Positions 25,801 through 37,955 of a DNA stretch of 64,000 nucleotides are shown in pieces. The notes beneath the pieces were generated by a model. That model ran no database searches, was not told the origin of the DNA, and was given only the letters and a program-made list of their open reading frames with translations. The position numbers and the translations under genes were made by a program. The stretch comes from Marasmius tenuissimus (lineage: Eukaryota > Basidiomycota > Agaricomycetes > Agaricales > Marasmiaceae): contig JAQOTA010000050.1 of NCBI GenBank assembly GCA_029532415.1, positions 4,774,001 through 4,838,000 on the forward strand. The letters are read 5' to 3'. Every line of letters starts with the position of its first letter. Position 1 is the stretch's first letter.

Positions 25801-26538
25801 GAGTAGACGAGAGAAGAAGTGATACGTTTGAGTTCGTCACGGAGAGGTTTGGATGCGTATTCGGTAGACGGTTCAAGTAGGCCCTCCTTCATTTCCGCGT
25901 GAAGGGCTGTAAGAGGGTGGTAAGTCAATATTTAATTGACTTGACTGAAACGCCAATACCGTCGGTCGAAGCTTTCACGGCGACAAAGCGGTCAAAATTG
26001 TCCTCGACCAGTATCCTGATGGCTTCTGAGCGTGCGTCAATGGATGATTGGAGGTTGGCAATGCCAGCTGCGAGATCTTGGTAGGTTGCATTTGGGTGTA
26101 CGACGGATAGAAATGCCTTCGGGTCGAAAGATTTAGATGTGATTAAGACTGATGCCTCTATATAAACATGTTCAATCGTCGACGTGATTTCGAGCCCAAA
26201 AGTTGCGTTGTCCTTACTTGATTCCAGATCCATATCTTGAACACTGGCCAGGGTTAGTTCAATAAGAGTGAACATTTCGGGTTGGTACAGACACTTACTC
26301 AACGTCCGAGCCAATACCCAAGGGATCGCCTTCACGTTCTGATCCAGTGTTCGTCAGTGCTCCGGCCAAAGAGTCCTCTAGTTCATGGTCAACGTCCTCC
26401 CATTTACTAGATCCGACGTCATGACTTTAAAACCTGTCCAGAGTACAGAATGATTGGCACATACGTTGGGTTCAACGTAGATAGTTTGTAAGATCGTAAC
26501 AGGGTTGCTTCGTCGACATTGAAGTTGAGCTTGGGCAT
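22879..26538 (-). CDS. SEC5: Exocyst complex component Sec5
   Basis: The start ATG at 26538 gives [20 protein letters not shown], a typical Sec5 N-terminus. It is followed over introns by [12 protein letters not shown] and [10 protein letters not shown]. The domain then runs through [78 protein letters not shown] and [15 protein letters not shown]. More helical segments continue to a C-terminus ending RGATR before TAA at 22879-22881. There are more than ten exons. Sec5 is one of the eight exocyst subunits that tether secretory vesicles to the plasma membrane before SNARE fusion, a key step in hyphal tip growth. Helical content and length fit the family. The start is 130 bp from the start of the divergent MYND gene, implying a shared promoter. 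Confidence 0.9.
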
Positions 26539-26667
26539 TCAAGGTTGTGTGAGTGGAAGGAGGGGAACGATTGACGCGACGACTAAAGCGCTTGTGGGTG
26601 CTTGGGCGCTAATCTCCTCCAGTCTCCTCCTCAGACCACCATCACGGTCTCAAAGTTGAGGACCAAA
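26539..26667. promoter_or_regulatory. Shared divergent promoter region, Sec5 / MYND gene
   Basis: Only 129 bp separate the start codon of Sec5 (minus) and that of the MYND gene (plus). Both leaders and core promoters must fit here or overlap the genes. No clear TATA box is visible. It holds a repeated CTCCTCC-type pyrimidine motif. Confidence 0.4.
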
Positions 26668-27662
26668 ATGCCAGGTGATACCGTTGCAAAGTCGTTCACG
26701 GTCCCTAATCATCCCCCTTTTTACTGTTTCTTTTGAGCTGATTAACGCCAAGGATCTCACAGGTTGACCCTCGTAAACTCAACGCCGGATCTGTGGTTGT
26801 CTTGAACAACGCAACCAATGAACCGACTGTAACCACCATCGATGAGATAAAGAAGGGTATTCAAGAGAATAAGCAACTGGCTCGGCCCTGTGGTAGCTGT
26901 AAAAAGACTCCAGAGAAGGGACAAGCATTTGCCCATTGCTCGAAATGTCAGGAGACTCATTATTGCAGGTTTGTCCCTCTGGCTCGTTTACACCTGCGAT
27001 AGGTGTTAATTAAGAATTTAGTCGCGAAAGCCAGACGTGAGCACCTATTATTCGACGTGTGCTGGTACGCCTTAAATACGAATGTAGGGCCCATTGGCCC
27101 GAACACAAGGCGATATGCAAGCACTGAGTCAAAGCTTTGGGAACGAGAGAAAAGGCCAAGGTGGCTGCTCTCGCCGAAGGAAAGACCTTTTACGACCTTT
27201 TGACTCTTCAGGCATGGTATAGACTGAACAACATCATTGAACATGCTGTGCGTCTTCTCCTCAAATCCCGTGTTCAATCGTTCAGATACGTCCCCGGGCA
27301 TTCCACGTCCTTGAACTCTGGAAGGGTCGAAGCTCCTCTATCCAAGCAACTCGTTTCGTCCTTTTTGCTGTAGAGGTTAGTGAGCTCAATCCAGAAGACT
27401 CGTTCGTTTCAAGGACGCCATCGCCGTCCCGATGGATAAACTACAATCCATCGGTTCTCCTCCTCCGCAGACAATCAAGGAATCGGTTGAAAGAGGATTC
27501 ATGGTTCTGGTCTTCGTCGATGTAAAGCACAATCTTCGCGTCCTTGAGCTTCACGAATCCCCGTCGTCCGAGCCATACCTTGAAGGAGAAAAACAGCCGG
27601 ATGAGATGTGGCAAGTCCATACAGCGTTCAAACTCAATTCCCATCTCTCTTCAATGGACTGA
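26668..27662 (+). pseudogene. MYND zinc-finger gene with in-frame stop and one altered zinc ligand
   Basis: Exons join from MPGDTVAKSFT to VDPRKLNAGSVVVLNNATNE and on to the finger. The finger reads CGSCKKTPEKGQAFAHCSKC, then HYCSRESQTAHWPEHKAICK. In a canonical MYND finger the position after RE is Cys; here the codon at the joined exon is AGC (Ser). Directly after KAICKH the frame meets TGA at 27125-27127, yet protein-like sequence resumes in the same frame: KALGTREKAKVAALAEGKTF, YDLLTLQAWYRLNNIIEHA, then VLELWKGRSS and DAIAVPMDKLQSIGSPPPQT. I found no plausible intron to remove the stop, which would be explained by TGG to TGA. The donor of the first intron (GTCCCT) is also weak. This is either a decaying gene or a read or assembly error. 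Confidence 0.6.
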
Positions 27663-27894
27663 TCATAATGTTTTCGTGGAATGTTATTTGGAACCCATAC
27701 GTTGTACGATACCGAAAATAACCTGAATGCGAGTCTGGCTTGAGCTGGTTTGCTGGTCCATTGAGTTCCAGCTGGGTCCAGCTGGGAGGGCGCATCTGAT
27801 ATAATCTTGCTGACTCAATTTTGGGAAATTTCTACCCCGAGACTCAGAATAAGAATCGTCTGATCCTTACTCTGCGACCACCACCAGCACTACG

Positions 27895-29339
27895 ATGTCC
27901 AAGCGCAGTTTCAAGATATTCGATGCAGAGGACATTTCTGCTCACAAGTCCTCTTCAAGCTGTTGGGTATCTCGAAATGGCAGAGTCTACGACATCACCT
28001 CGTTCCTCCCTGACCATCCTGGAGGAGACGATATTGTGCTGAAATATGCGGGCCAAGACATAGGAGCGGCTATGGCTGACAAGACCGAGCACGAACATTC
28101 TGATGCCGCATACGAGATGATGGATGATTTTTGCATTGGGAGACTGGGAAGCGACGAAAATATTGTGGACGAGAGTGAGTTTGCATATCTTGACCGAGTT
28201 CTATCTGGGTGCTGATTCAAATTATAGACTGGGTTGCGACAGATAATTTCCATCCAGATGATACCGAAGTCGAAAAGGATTTCCAAAAGCACCAGTTCAT
28301 CGACCTCAGAAAGCCGTTGCTTCGTCAAGTCTGGGAGGCCAACTTCAGGTTTGGAAATTTCATTGTCAGAACCGTGGAATCGCGTACTCAGCGGTACTTT
28401 CAACAGCAAGCAGTATTACCTTCGTCAAATACACCAGCCTCGACATGTCCCGGAGCCTGCACGCATGTTTGGGCCTAGTTACCTTGAAGTACGTGACCAA
28501 GCCCCGGAGAACTGTTTCAAATACTAACCCAAGCCCAGGTTTTCACCCGTACACAGTGGTATGTCGTACCCGTCATCTGGCTGCCAATAGCCGTGTACCT
28601 CTTCCTGCGTTCCGCCTTCCAATTCGTCACGCCCTTGCCCTCATTCACCACCGACCCCACATTGCCCATGTCCAAGCTGGATCGAATCAATACCGAAGCG
28701 TATGCGAAGACCATCTTATGTTTCTTCCTCGGAAATGTCATCTGGACGATTTTGGAATACGTCCTTCATCGGTTCTTGTTCCACCTTGACGAATACTTGC
28801 CCGACCACCAAGCGTTCTTGACGTTGCACTTCTTGCTACACGGGGTCCACCATTATCTTCCGATGGATAGGTATGTTGCTCTTGTGCTTTCGTTAGAGGG
28901 TGCCACTCAGCGTTTTCTATAGGCTTCGTCTTGTCATGCCTCCAGTTCTTTTTGCCGCTCTGGAATGGCCCTTCACTCGTCTGGCGTACAAGCTCTTCCC
29001 GGTTGCCATGGCCAATGGAATCATTTCAGGGGCTTTCTTGTTCTGTACGTCGAGCCTTCCCCTCATCGTATGGTTGGCCTGTTATTAATTGTTGGTTCCC
29101 CGATAGACGTTCTTTACGATTGCATGCACTACGCGCTGCATCATTCAATGCTTCCCGCGTACATGAAAGAGATGAAGAAGTATCACCTCGGCCATCATTA
29201 CAAGAACTACGAGCTCGGGTTCGGCGTTACGAGTACGTTCATTTCTTACCTTGACAGACAAGAACGGGTAATAACCGTGCTCTCTCCGTGTTCAGGCAAA
29301 TTCTGGGATATCGTTTTCAACACCTATTTGCCCGTGTAG
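27895..29339 (+). CDS. SCS7: Sphingolipid/fatty acid 2-hydroxylase (cytochrome b5 + di-iron hydroxylase)
   Basis: The protein starts MSKRSFKIFDAEDISAHKSS. The first 100 residues form a cytochrome b5 domain: CWVSRNGRVYDITSFLPDHP followed by GGDDIVLKYAGQDI holds the haem-ligand HPGG motif. A membrane region follows (WYVVPVIWLPIAVYLFL). The hydroxylase domain carries the histidine clusters expected for a di-iron centre: LHRFLFHLDEYLPDH, HFLLHGVHHYLPMDR, YDCMHYALHHSM and KKYHLGHHYKNYELGFGV. It ends KFWDIVFNTYLPV. Scs7/FA2H adds the 2-hydroxyl group to very-long-chain fatty acids of ceramides in the ER. All haem and metal ligands I can check are present, so the gene appears intact. It converges with the CDF transporter, about 320 bp apart. 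Confidence 0.93.
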
Positions 29340-29662
29340 AGGAAGCTTCGTCTTTCGACACTTGCATTGTGAAACGACTCCCCCCAGCTAGTTTACTGAC
29401 TCGTACGCATATAGACCGTTATACTTTTTCTTGCTTTCCAGTTCCCCTCGTCGTTCGTTGTACACTACCTTTCTTTTGATCTCGTAATGGGATAGTAATC
29501 ATAATAGAGTGGCTTCTTTTCTCGGTTCGCTGGTGCTTATGCAAAAAAATCATTCGTATCATTAGGTCGTAGCCAGGATATATACTTGTTGGGATGAGAT
29601 AGGAAACGAGATTCGTTTTGTGGATTCAGTTGAGAACCATGCTCCGGGCTGACGCTTCCCCT

Positions 29663-31406
29663 TCACTTCGTCTTGCGGTGCTCAGCCTTATGGTGAACTT
29701 CATGATCAACGCTGTGAGAGACCGTTGAGTATCCACAAGTAAAGAACGACATTGAAGGAAGTGGAACTTACTGGACAAATGCTCTCTCGACCATTGGCAG
29801 CCTCTCCAACTGGTCCTGAAGGTCCTGACTAACATCATGAGTCTTCCAGAGAGGCGTTTCACTGTCCATAACAATCTGCAGAGCCAAAATCCCCATATCA
29901 GAACTCGCAGTTTTTCACCCAGAAGGCGAAGAAAAAACGCACGTCAACTTCGACAACGTACTTCTCCCCACTATGGTACGCGATGCAGTTGTCGATTTGT
30001 TTGATCTCTCCGCTGAACGTCAAGGCCTTGTAGATGACCAATTGAGTGAATTCGTGCGGAGCGGCTTTGCCAGCCAGATAGCCGAATTGCTCTGAAGTCG
30101 GGACAAAAAGGTAAGGAGGCGCTCAATTTATACGGAAAGGATTGATTGACGCGACACATACCGATGCTGGTCAAGGTCCACGAGATGACGATGGCGACTG
30201 AGATAATGATGGCACCCATGGGATCAATCCACCACCTGATTTTGGCACCGGCGCTGCTCGTAAAGAGACCGAAGCCACTGTAGATTGAAGACAGACGAGG
30301 GAAAGAAGGGAAGCGTCGTAAGGCTCTAAAGATAGATAGATAGAGAGCTAAAAATGGACTAACTTGACAAAAAGATCGTTCCTGTGGTCTTCCCAAAGTA
30401 CTTGAACTTGCGAGCTTGAATTACGAATGCTGTAGCAATACAAGAACAGCAGGAACTTGGTTGCGAATGCAACTCCGACAGCGACGACGGAGGGAATATG
30501 GAAATCCTTCGTTTCGCCGTCGTCGTGAGACGCTAGATCCTGTGCCGAGAAGGCCTGGTGACAAGGATAGCGGGGCATCAGGAATGACCATATACAAATG
30601 CGGCATGAGATGAAAATGCCTCACGATAAGGACGATGCTGACGCTGAGCATGGCGAACGAGTAGACAATATTACCGATGACGGTCAGCCGGTTGCCCCCC
30701 TTGGAGAAGTGAGTAAAAAGACGTCTAGAAGAAAACCAACAGATAGGACATACTCCTGGGTATTTGTGTAGGTCGACCCGCTGAGACCGACGATGGAGCC
30801 AATTGAGGATGAAGTTCGCTCCCGGGTCGAAGACGGAATCCGCAGCAGCTACGAAATTGATGTCAATCATATGATTGTGCGGATACGTGGCCCACTTACT
30901 GGCGAAGAAAGAAAGTGACAAGGATGAGATAGCTGCATATAGCTGGAGGATGGCGAGAATGCAATTGCAAATGAAGGAAGCTCTAACAGCGATTTTGACC
31001 TGGGGATTCGAGCAATGCTCGTCAAACGAGACACCTGACGCTGCGCATTTCCACGCACCTTCAAAGCGTTCCCTTCCACATCGTCTGAGCCCTCTTGAGC
31101 ATGAGTTTCAAGAGACTGTGTCGGGTTGGTTCAGCCAGGGGTACACTACAAGAAAAAACAGAAGCTTACCTTCAACATGGCCTCAATCTTCTCGTTCTGC
31201 TGTTCGTAAAACTTCCCAATGCTCTTCTGCATTTTTGTATTCCCCCGCTTCCTCAATTGAGCAATATCCTGTGGATCCCTCAACTTTGTTCGCAGTGCGT
31301 AAGGATCGCTGGCATTTATGGTCCCATCATCTGATGGCGACCGTTCGATATCAAAGTTTGACAAAGCTTCCAGAGGAGTTTGAGGGGGAGAAGATGGAGG
31401 AATCAT
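29663..31406 (-). CDS. Cation diffusion facilitator (CDF) metal transporter
   Basis: The ATG at 31406 gives MIPPSSPPQTPLEALSNFDI. The cytosolic N-terminus includes KRGNTKMQKSIGKFYEQQNE, typical of the fungal manganese/iron-type CDF branch. Membrane spans follow over about seven exons: VRASFICNCILAILQLYAAI, then AADSVFDPGANFILNWLHR (the first metal site, DxxxD), GGNRLTVIGNIVYSFAMLSV, SVVAVGVAFATKFLLFLYCY, WEDHRNDLFVNGFGLF (the second site, HxxxD) and KIRWWIDPMGAIIISVAIVI. The cytosolic ferredoxin-like tail has QIDNCIAYHSGEKYVVEVD, LPMVERAFVHVDHE and ends HRKTK. CDF proteins exchange Zn2+, Mn2+ or Fe2+ for protons across organelle membranes. DxxxD in place of HxxxD at the first site argues for Mn2+ over Zn2+; this is inference. 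Confidence 0.88.
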
Positions 31407-32555
31407 ATCAGGTCGAAAAGTGAGGATGTTGAAGGTTGAAGACAAGGGGCAAATTTCTTTCTGGGCGGTGACTTGGTTCCTTTATCGATCGGAAATAACC
31501 GGTATCCCACGCGCCAGAGCTAGCGCAAAGTAGTTTTCGAGTCGAGACACGATTCGAGAGCAAGAAAACTTCAGAAACATTGCGAAGGTCGATGTGAGGA
31601 GGAGTACTGGAAGCAAAAATATATTCGAAGCTGGTAACCACTGCGTTGGGAATCCTTGTCCCTGTACCGCTGTATTGGGTCCTGGGAATACCGGTACCAC
31701 AACCTTGGGACACTGCGATATATTTAATCAGATTAGATATGGCTTGAATCGGGACCTACACGACCCTACTTACAAGCTACTTATTCAGATTCAGCAGTCC
31801 TGGATATGCCCTCAACAGCTGGCTCTCTGCCCTGCTCCATCCCGATGTGTGTATCACTACAGTTTTGGTCGCCTCGACTTCTCGAGAGGACTAAATGATT
31901 GACCACTACACAGTCCACACTCGAAGGAGATTACTCTATATGTCGCGAAAATTGATTTTCACGGAAGCCTAAAGTTTCAACCTGTCGAGGAGAGTCGAGA
32001 CTTGTGGTTTTCCAACCACCTCACGAGAGCACGTCCTTCCTTACGCTCATCCGGTGAGTCAATACGCGGACCAGCAGATATAAACTTGAAACTTGAAACG
32101 CCGAGGCCCGAATCTGACAGTGAGAGATGTAAGGCAGTTTTTCCCGGGTGTTCCGTGAGATACCTCTAACAAAACTTTATTTCAAATCACAATCGCTACC
32201 TCTACCGGAGCATGTTCGAGGAATTTACCTGCGTCATTTCCAGCTCCGACCTTCTGTCGACATCAAATCGCATGCAAATCACGCTCATGTGGCTAACTGG
32301 GAGACTTCAACTATATTCCTGCGGTGTCCCGGTGCGGACGTTTGACTGAAATAACATACACTCCTCACGACCATCATGGTTCGTAATTCAGCGGAGTCCT
32401 CAGAAGCCCCAGCCGTAAATGCTGGAAGTCCTGGTGACTCCGGAGGGTATGATTGCCTTGTGGAATAGACGAATTGTCGGAATTTCCAACCTTTTGTATA
32501 AAAGCCCTCGGTACTAACTCGTGTATTCCGTTAGGAACCCCCCGTCCTGTGCACA
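31407..32555. other. Intergenic, nothing recognised
   Basis: Divergent promoter space between the CDF transporter (minus) and the GH16 gene (plus). Open frames here have no protein-like features. Confidence 0.35.
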
Positions 32556-33754
32556 ATGTTCCGGTGAGTAAAACTACGTGTGCCCTCCGACAGCTCAACT
32601 CTAACTTTCCCATCTCTATGTAGTCTCTCCATCGCTGCTTTGACATTCTTGGCCCTGTCTGGAAGCCCCGAGTTGGCTCAGGCGGCCACCACCGTCATAC
32701 CATCTGACTCTTTCTCCTCGTACTCAAGATTTGAGACGTATTGGAACTACCTCTACCCTTGGGGATCGGACCACAACGGAAGTGAGTTTGCCCTCCTAGT
32801 ACTCCTTCGCACACTATCCCTGATATGATATCTACAGGCGGGAGAATGCGCGGCAGCTCGTCAGACCACTCTCAAATCGTGGTCGGCAGCAATACTCTCA
32901 GCCTCATTGCTACGCCCACTTCCAACCCAGTCCCACCCACGAGCTCGTCCGACCCCCACCCGGCAATTCACTATGCAAGGCGAGCTGGGATTCGACTATA
33001 CACAGCGAATTACGATGACTGATCTCTCACTTCGATCTTTAGTGGTGCCGTTCACGCGAAGGCCCAGATCACTGTTACCCAACAGAACTCGTATACCATC
33101 CAGGGAGAATTCAGTGCACCCACTGCTCGAGGTAAGCACTTACCATTGCTGAACTCTTTCTCTCACACCACGTACTGACATTCACCAGGTACCTGGCCCG
33201 CATTCTGGCTCACGGTACGAATGCAATCCACTTTCTATCACTCAGTCCCTGATGCACACACGGGCAGGCTGTGAACAGCTGGCCACCCGAAGTCGACATC
33301 GGCGAATGGAAAGGTACAAACCAGAACTGGTTCAATACCTTCAACACTTCCTCAGTCGTCCGCTCCGACCTCGTCAACTGGCCTGCCGATCTGTCTTTCC
33401 ACTCACTCAAAGCTGTATTGACTGCCCAATCTAACAATGCCGATGTCAAGATTGACTTTTATATGGATAATACTTTGAGGGCGACTCAGTACGGACAAGG
33501 TTTCGTTGGGAAGGCTCTTTGGCTGTGAGTTTTGTTCCAACTTAGATTGTAGAAATAGACGCCGGACTGATACGCACGCATGGATGGTGTAGGATTGTCA
33601 ACCTGCAGGCGAGTTTTTTTGGTCTATCTCCATGACAGGATGGTCATATTGACTACTTTTCGTCTAGATGGAAGGAAGCTCGGGCTCTCCAGGCCCCTCC
33701 GGGACCACGACCTATAAGATTCGCAATGTGCAAGTCACTCGTTCGGGGAACTGA
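32556..33754 (+). CDS. Secreted glycoside hydrolase family 16 protein
   Basis: The first exon is tiny (ATG TTC CG) and splices to LSIAALTFLALSGSPELAQA, a clear secretion signal ending in an AQA cleavage motif. The mature chain starts ATTVIPSDSFSSYSRFETYW and continues SGAVHAKAQITVTQQNSYTI, QGEFSAPTARGTWPAFWLTA, VNSWPPEVDIGEWKGT, WFNTFNTSSVVRSDLVNW and IDFYMDNTLRATQYGQGFVG. It ends GTTTYKIRNVQVTRSGN. EVDIGE matches the GH16 catalytic pattern E-x-D-x-x-E, with nucleophile, helper Asp and acid/base Glu. The Trp-rich cleft fits a beta-1,3(4)-glucanase or related glucan-active enzyme of about 300 aa. In fungi these remodel cell-wall glucan or attack plant or fungal polysaccharides. The exact substrate is unknown. 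Confidence 0.9.
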
Positions 33755-33991
33755 TATAGCAAAAAATGGCGGTGTTACATGGCATAGGATGTACATATTA
33801 AAAATGAGTTACGAAACGTGTTGTTACAAAGGATGAAATACTACTACAGGGTCGTGAGAGAGCTTGGAGGATGGGATAGGTACGTGTCGTGGTGTTGGCT
33901 GGAGGAAAGCTGCAGGAAACGCTACCGAATGCATGAAGTTTTTGTTTTTTAGGTCGGGAAAGGATGTGCACTGTATACTCGAATGCGTGTA

Positions 33992-35257
33992 TCAAGCCTC
34001 GCTGGCTTCGGTCATATCTCCGTCGTCGTCTATGGGGGAGAAGTAGTCGTCATCATCATCATCCATCATCTCCCAGTCAGAGAGAGCCGAATCAGAAGTT
34101 GAAGGTGGGTACGCAGACCGGCTGGTGCTAGCGTCACTGGAAGAGTAGTCAGAATGAGTTGGACTAGTCCCTCTCGCAAAGAGCCCTGTGGTATTATGGC
34201 CATCTCGTTGACCCATCTGTGTATCCTCTTCGTCGTCCGAATCAATGGAGTCTCCGAGTGTATGAATACGACTCGAAAGACTAGGAACAGATATCGAAGT
34301 TGTGGGCTTGTACTCCTTCGTTTCTCGCATCGAGTATTACAGTTTCAGAACCGAAGTCGTGGGCCGCCTCCGAGTCAGACTGGCTCGAATCAGTGAAGCT
34401 GGCAGAGCTGGAGGATGTATTGCCCGGTGTGTCGCCGCGGATGGTCTCAGTGCTCGCCGCCCTCTGTAATGCATGGGTGCCCATCTTTCGCTCCTCCCAC
34501 CGTAATAGCTCGTTTCGTTCTCGATCGTGTCGGACAAGCATCTCATCCCAAAGTGTCTTTGGCGCTGGTTTGAAGTATTTGCGCATCACCCAATCGGTAT
34601 TGAGAATACCGAGGCACGTGATATCCTTCCACTCTCCGAAACTGTAGAAATTTCGACGGCGCGTTCCTTCGTGCCCAAATCGTCTGGAAAGACGACGCGG
34701 TAGGTGTCTCAGCTAACAAAAAAAAAGCTTTTCTGCACTCACAATTGTGTGAACAAGTTCAATGCTTGCTCCTTGTAATAGTTCTCAACGACCAAGGCCT
34801 GAACCCGGTGGCAATCGCTTCGTTCGTCAAATACTTGACTCAGCACCTGTGTGACTGCTGCCCGTGCGTAACCCTTTCCTCGTTCCTCGGGGACGATGAT
34901 GATCCCGATGCTCAGCTCCGCGAGCCCTGATTCCGTGCCCATTCCAGGAGTGTGGGTAAGATAAACGAAGCCTAGGCAGCAAGCCGGTATGCGACGATAG
35001 CCGCTTGGTGACGAAAAGTCTCTTTCCCAAGCATTTTCACAGGATCCTTCTGGTGCTTTGTGAATGACCGCGAAGTAGCATGCGTTTTCGACGAAAAGCA
35101 GGAAATTGTCCTCGTGCGCAGTCTCCGCAGAGCCTACTTGGAGCTGCTCGTAAAGTGCCATGAGCAGGTCAAGGTTCTCATCCTGCCCTTCGAGACCAGG
35201 GTGCAACATTATGGGGGGTGGCGGAGGTGACGGAGGAGATGACTCTTCTGAGAACAT
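33992..35257 (-). CDS. GNAT-like acetyltransferase with acidic Ser-rich tail (copy 1)
   Basis: The most likely start is ATG at 35257 (MFSEESSPPSPPPPPIMLHP). The protein continues GLEGQDENLDLLMALYEQLQ, LLFVENACYFAVIHKAPEG and CCLGFVYLTHTP, then ELSIGIIIVPEERGKGYARA with RGKGYA as the acetyl-CoA loop of GNAT enzymes. It goes on SDCHRVQALVVENYYKEQAL, NLFTQL and, after an intron, FGHEGTRRRNFYSFGEWKDI, TCLGILNTDWVM and KTLWDEMLVRHDRERNELLR. A long disordered Ser/Asp tail ends SDWEMMDDDDDDYFSPIDDD. The neighbour at 36003-37955 is a clear paralogue in the same order and strand. Substrate unknown. A possible 34-nt intron near 34320-34353 joins the tail in frame. Confidence 0.75.
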
Positions 35258-36002
35258 GTCGAGGGTGGAAGGCGTTGTACGAGTGAGTCGAACTGTTGGA
35301 TATGGCGGGTGGTGGTATGCAGCCAAGCAATGAGGAGCCTATCCAGTTATACACTAAGCCGCTTTAGCTCCTCCTACAAGCTTGCGATGATCACGATGGT
35401 GATATATTCGTTACTGTATATAGCATTGACATCTGAGATGTAGCGGCAGGGATCTGAATGTGACTGCTGCGTGAGAACTCAAGCTCTGAGTAGAAGGACG
35501 TTCTGCACGTACCTGGGTTCTGCTCGAAGATCGCCGCTTTTCCACAGTAAGCAATCGTTTTGAACTTGAAGCGCCTGAGGGCCATAGTTCTGGTCCTTAT
35601 CGGTTACCGTCCATATCCTTACTGTAATAACCGCCCAGCATCATAGAGGACATCAATATCAGCTCTGGCCTTTCAGTCCTCAAAACAACAAACCATGTCC
35701 TAGAATCTGGATTGAGGTATCCTGGTAGTGGTAGTGGAAGTCGGAGGAAGAGAAAGGAACTAGTCAGGTGACCGTGTCCGAGAAAGTCTTGGGACTGTCG
35801 AACAACTGAACTGTCGCGACTCGACTTTTTCAGTATGGGGTCGAATTTCTGGTTTTCTAGTTTTCTAGTACAGTATTCTACAAATACAATATATTAAAAT
35901 GTACGCATTACCAATGTATTAATGCATGTACAAGAGTACGAAGATGAGAATTTGAACATCGTCCGGCGCTACCGTTCCCGGCCATACCCAGCCAGCGTCT
36001 CA
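35258..36002. other. Spacer between tandem GNAT paralogues
   Basis: Holds the promoter of copy 1 and the 3' end of copy 2. Between 35850 and 35935 it is AT-rich. No further gene is recognised. Confidence 0.35.
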
Positions 36003-37955
36003 TCACATCAGATCTGCCTCCTCGTCGGAGTCATCTTCATCCTCCGCAAGGGATGACATGATCTCATAGTCATCCTCGTCCATCATCTCCCAATCTGATG
36101 AAGAAGAGGTTGACGGTGGGTACGTGGATCTACCTGTGCTGGCGCTACTGTAAGAACACTCGGATAGCGCAGGACTTTCACTCCTGAGTAATCCTGTCAT
36201 AGAGTGGGAGTCACTGGGAGTCGAATCATATTCGTTTGTGTGTGATGTGGCACCAGAAATGCGGGAGGGATGCTGAGCGCGTGGAGAGCTGAATGAATCG
36301 GAATTGGCCTTCTGTTTTCCCTTGTCCTTCGATTGCGAGGATGCCACATCCGAGGCCCAATTCTCGATCTCTGATTCGGACTCGAGGCCTGACGCAAGTC
36401 CGGATGCCTCAGTTGTGTTGCCTGCTTTGCCGTCACGAATGGTCTCCATGCTGGATGTCCGGTGGAGGATAGCACCACCGAATTCCTTACGAGCCTCCCA
36501 CTGCATCAACTCATCCCGCTCTCGGTCATGTCTTAGGAACATCTCGTCCCAAAGAGATTTTGGTGCCGTCCCAAAGCGACTGCGCATCACCCAGTCGGTG
36601 TTGAGGATACCAAGACAGGTGATATCCTTCCATTCTCCGAAACTATAGAAGCAACGACGACGTGTGCCTTCGTGTCCGAATTGTCTAGATGCAACGTTAG
36701 CACAAGGGATCTGACAGAGATATAATTCTGGGCTTACAGCTGGGTGAATAAATTCATCGCTCGATTCTTGTGGTGATTCTCTGGAATCAAGGCCTGTACT
36801 CGATGACAATCATTCCGATGCTGGAAAACGTATCGCAAGACCTCCGTCACCGCTGCTCGTGCATAGCCTTTTCCACGATACTCGGCACGTAGGATTATTC
36901 CTATGCTGAGCTCCCTCAGTCCAGAGGCATCGGCTGCATCGTTATTTTGGGTTTGGGTCAAATAGACAAATCCAATGATTGGGTCTGGAGGTGGCATGTT
37001 CGTATCCCAAATGCTCGGCGCTGGCCGTCCAGTTTGTCTGACCGCCGTGGGTTCCAAAAAGTGGCGGAGATCGGTTACGGGTGCATCGAACAGCATAGAA
37101 CCGCCCTTGCTAGCACCAGTAACAAGCAGCTTGCTTTCGTATCTGTTGTTGATGTACTCTTCGAATGTCGAAAAATTCCCGTCTGTGACGTCGGTGGTTT
37201 TCATATATTCGTCCTAAAATATTGTCATTAGTAGACCGATGGAATCGATCTTCCTGACTCACTTCTTCCCGGATACCGTCTGATGGAAGCTGGATTCCTG
37301 CCTTGACTGTAGGCTCAACAGGCTGTGTGTGCTCGATATCAGTGTCTGTTGGTGCTGTCATATGTGGCGATGAACTAACCCCTTGTTCTATCGGAACTCG
37401 ACTTGCGTCCCCTTCGCTGGCAACCTAAGTTGTTTGAGAATGAGTGTCAGTGTATAGGAAGGAGAAGGTGACAAACGCAGGCAACTGAACACGTAATACA
37501 ATACGCACCAAGGTGAGAGGGTAAGGAGTGACTGTCAAGTCTTGACCAACCTCAGCCGGTTGTTCGAAATCGTCGTCAGAATCGTCACCGCAATCTTCGT
37601 CTTGGAACGGATTGAGCTTCTTCCACTCCACGTATGATTGAGGAGGACTGCGGGGACTGAGTGGTGAGGGTGCAATGGGAGTCGCTTGTGGTTCGCGAAT
37701 AGCGGCAAAGTAGAATGCCTTTTCAACGAACTGGAAAAAGTCCGCGTATGTAGCCTCGACGGAAGCCAATTGCATCTCTTCGTATAGGGAGATCAACGTA
37801 TCGATGTGATCATCTTGCCCTTCGAGACCCGGCTGTAGAGCGACAGTAGGCAACGGACGAGCTTGTGTGGCAGAGATCTGGGATGAGGTGGATGGAACAG
37901 GTGAAGACGGTCGAGAAAATGCTTTGCGAGAACTTTGTGGAGACTGTCGAGCCAT
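36003..37955 (-). CDS. GNAT-like acetyltransferase with acidic Ser-rich tail (copy 2)
   Basis: The start at 37955 gives MARQSPQSSRKAFSRPSSPV. The shared N-terminal block is LQPGLEGQDDHIDTLISLYE, then FFQFVEKAFYFAAIREP. A longer acidic insert (FQDEDCGDDSDDDFEQP) and extra exons (TDTDIEHTQPVEPTVKAG, FSTFEEYINNRYESKLLV) distinguish it from copy 1. The GNAT core is IIGFVYLTQTQNN, ELSIGIILRAEYRGKGYARA (acetyl-CoA loop RGKGYA), RNDCHRVQALIPENHHKNRA and MNLFTQL. Then come FGHEGTRRRCFYSFGEWKDI, TCLGILNTDWVM and APKSLWDEMFLRHDRERDEL, and a Ser/Asp tail ending SDEEADLM. The paired order and near-identical core blocks show tandem duplication followed by divergence of the linkers. Confidence 0.77.
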
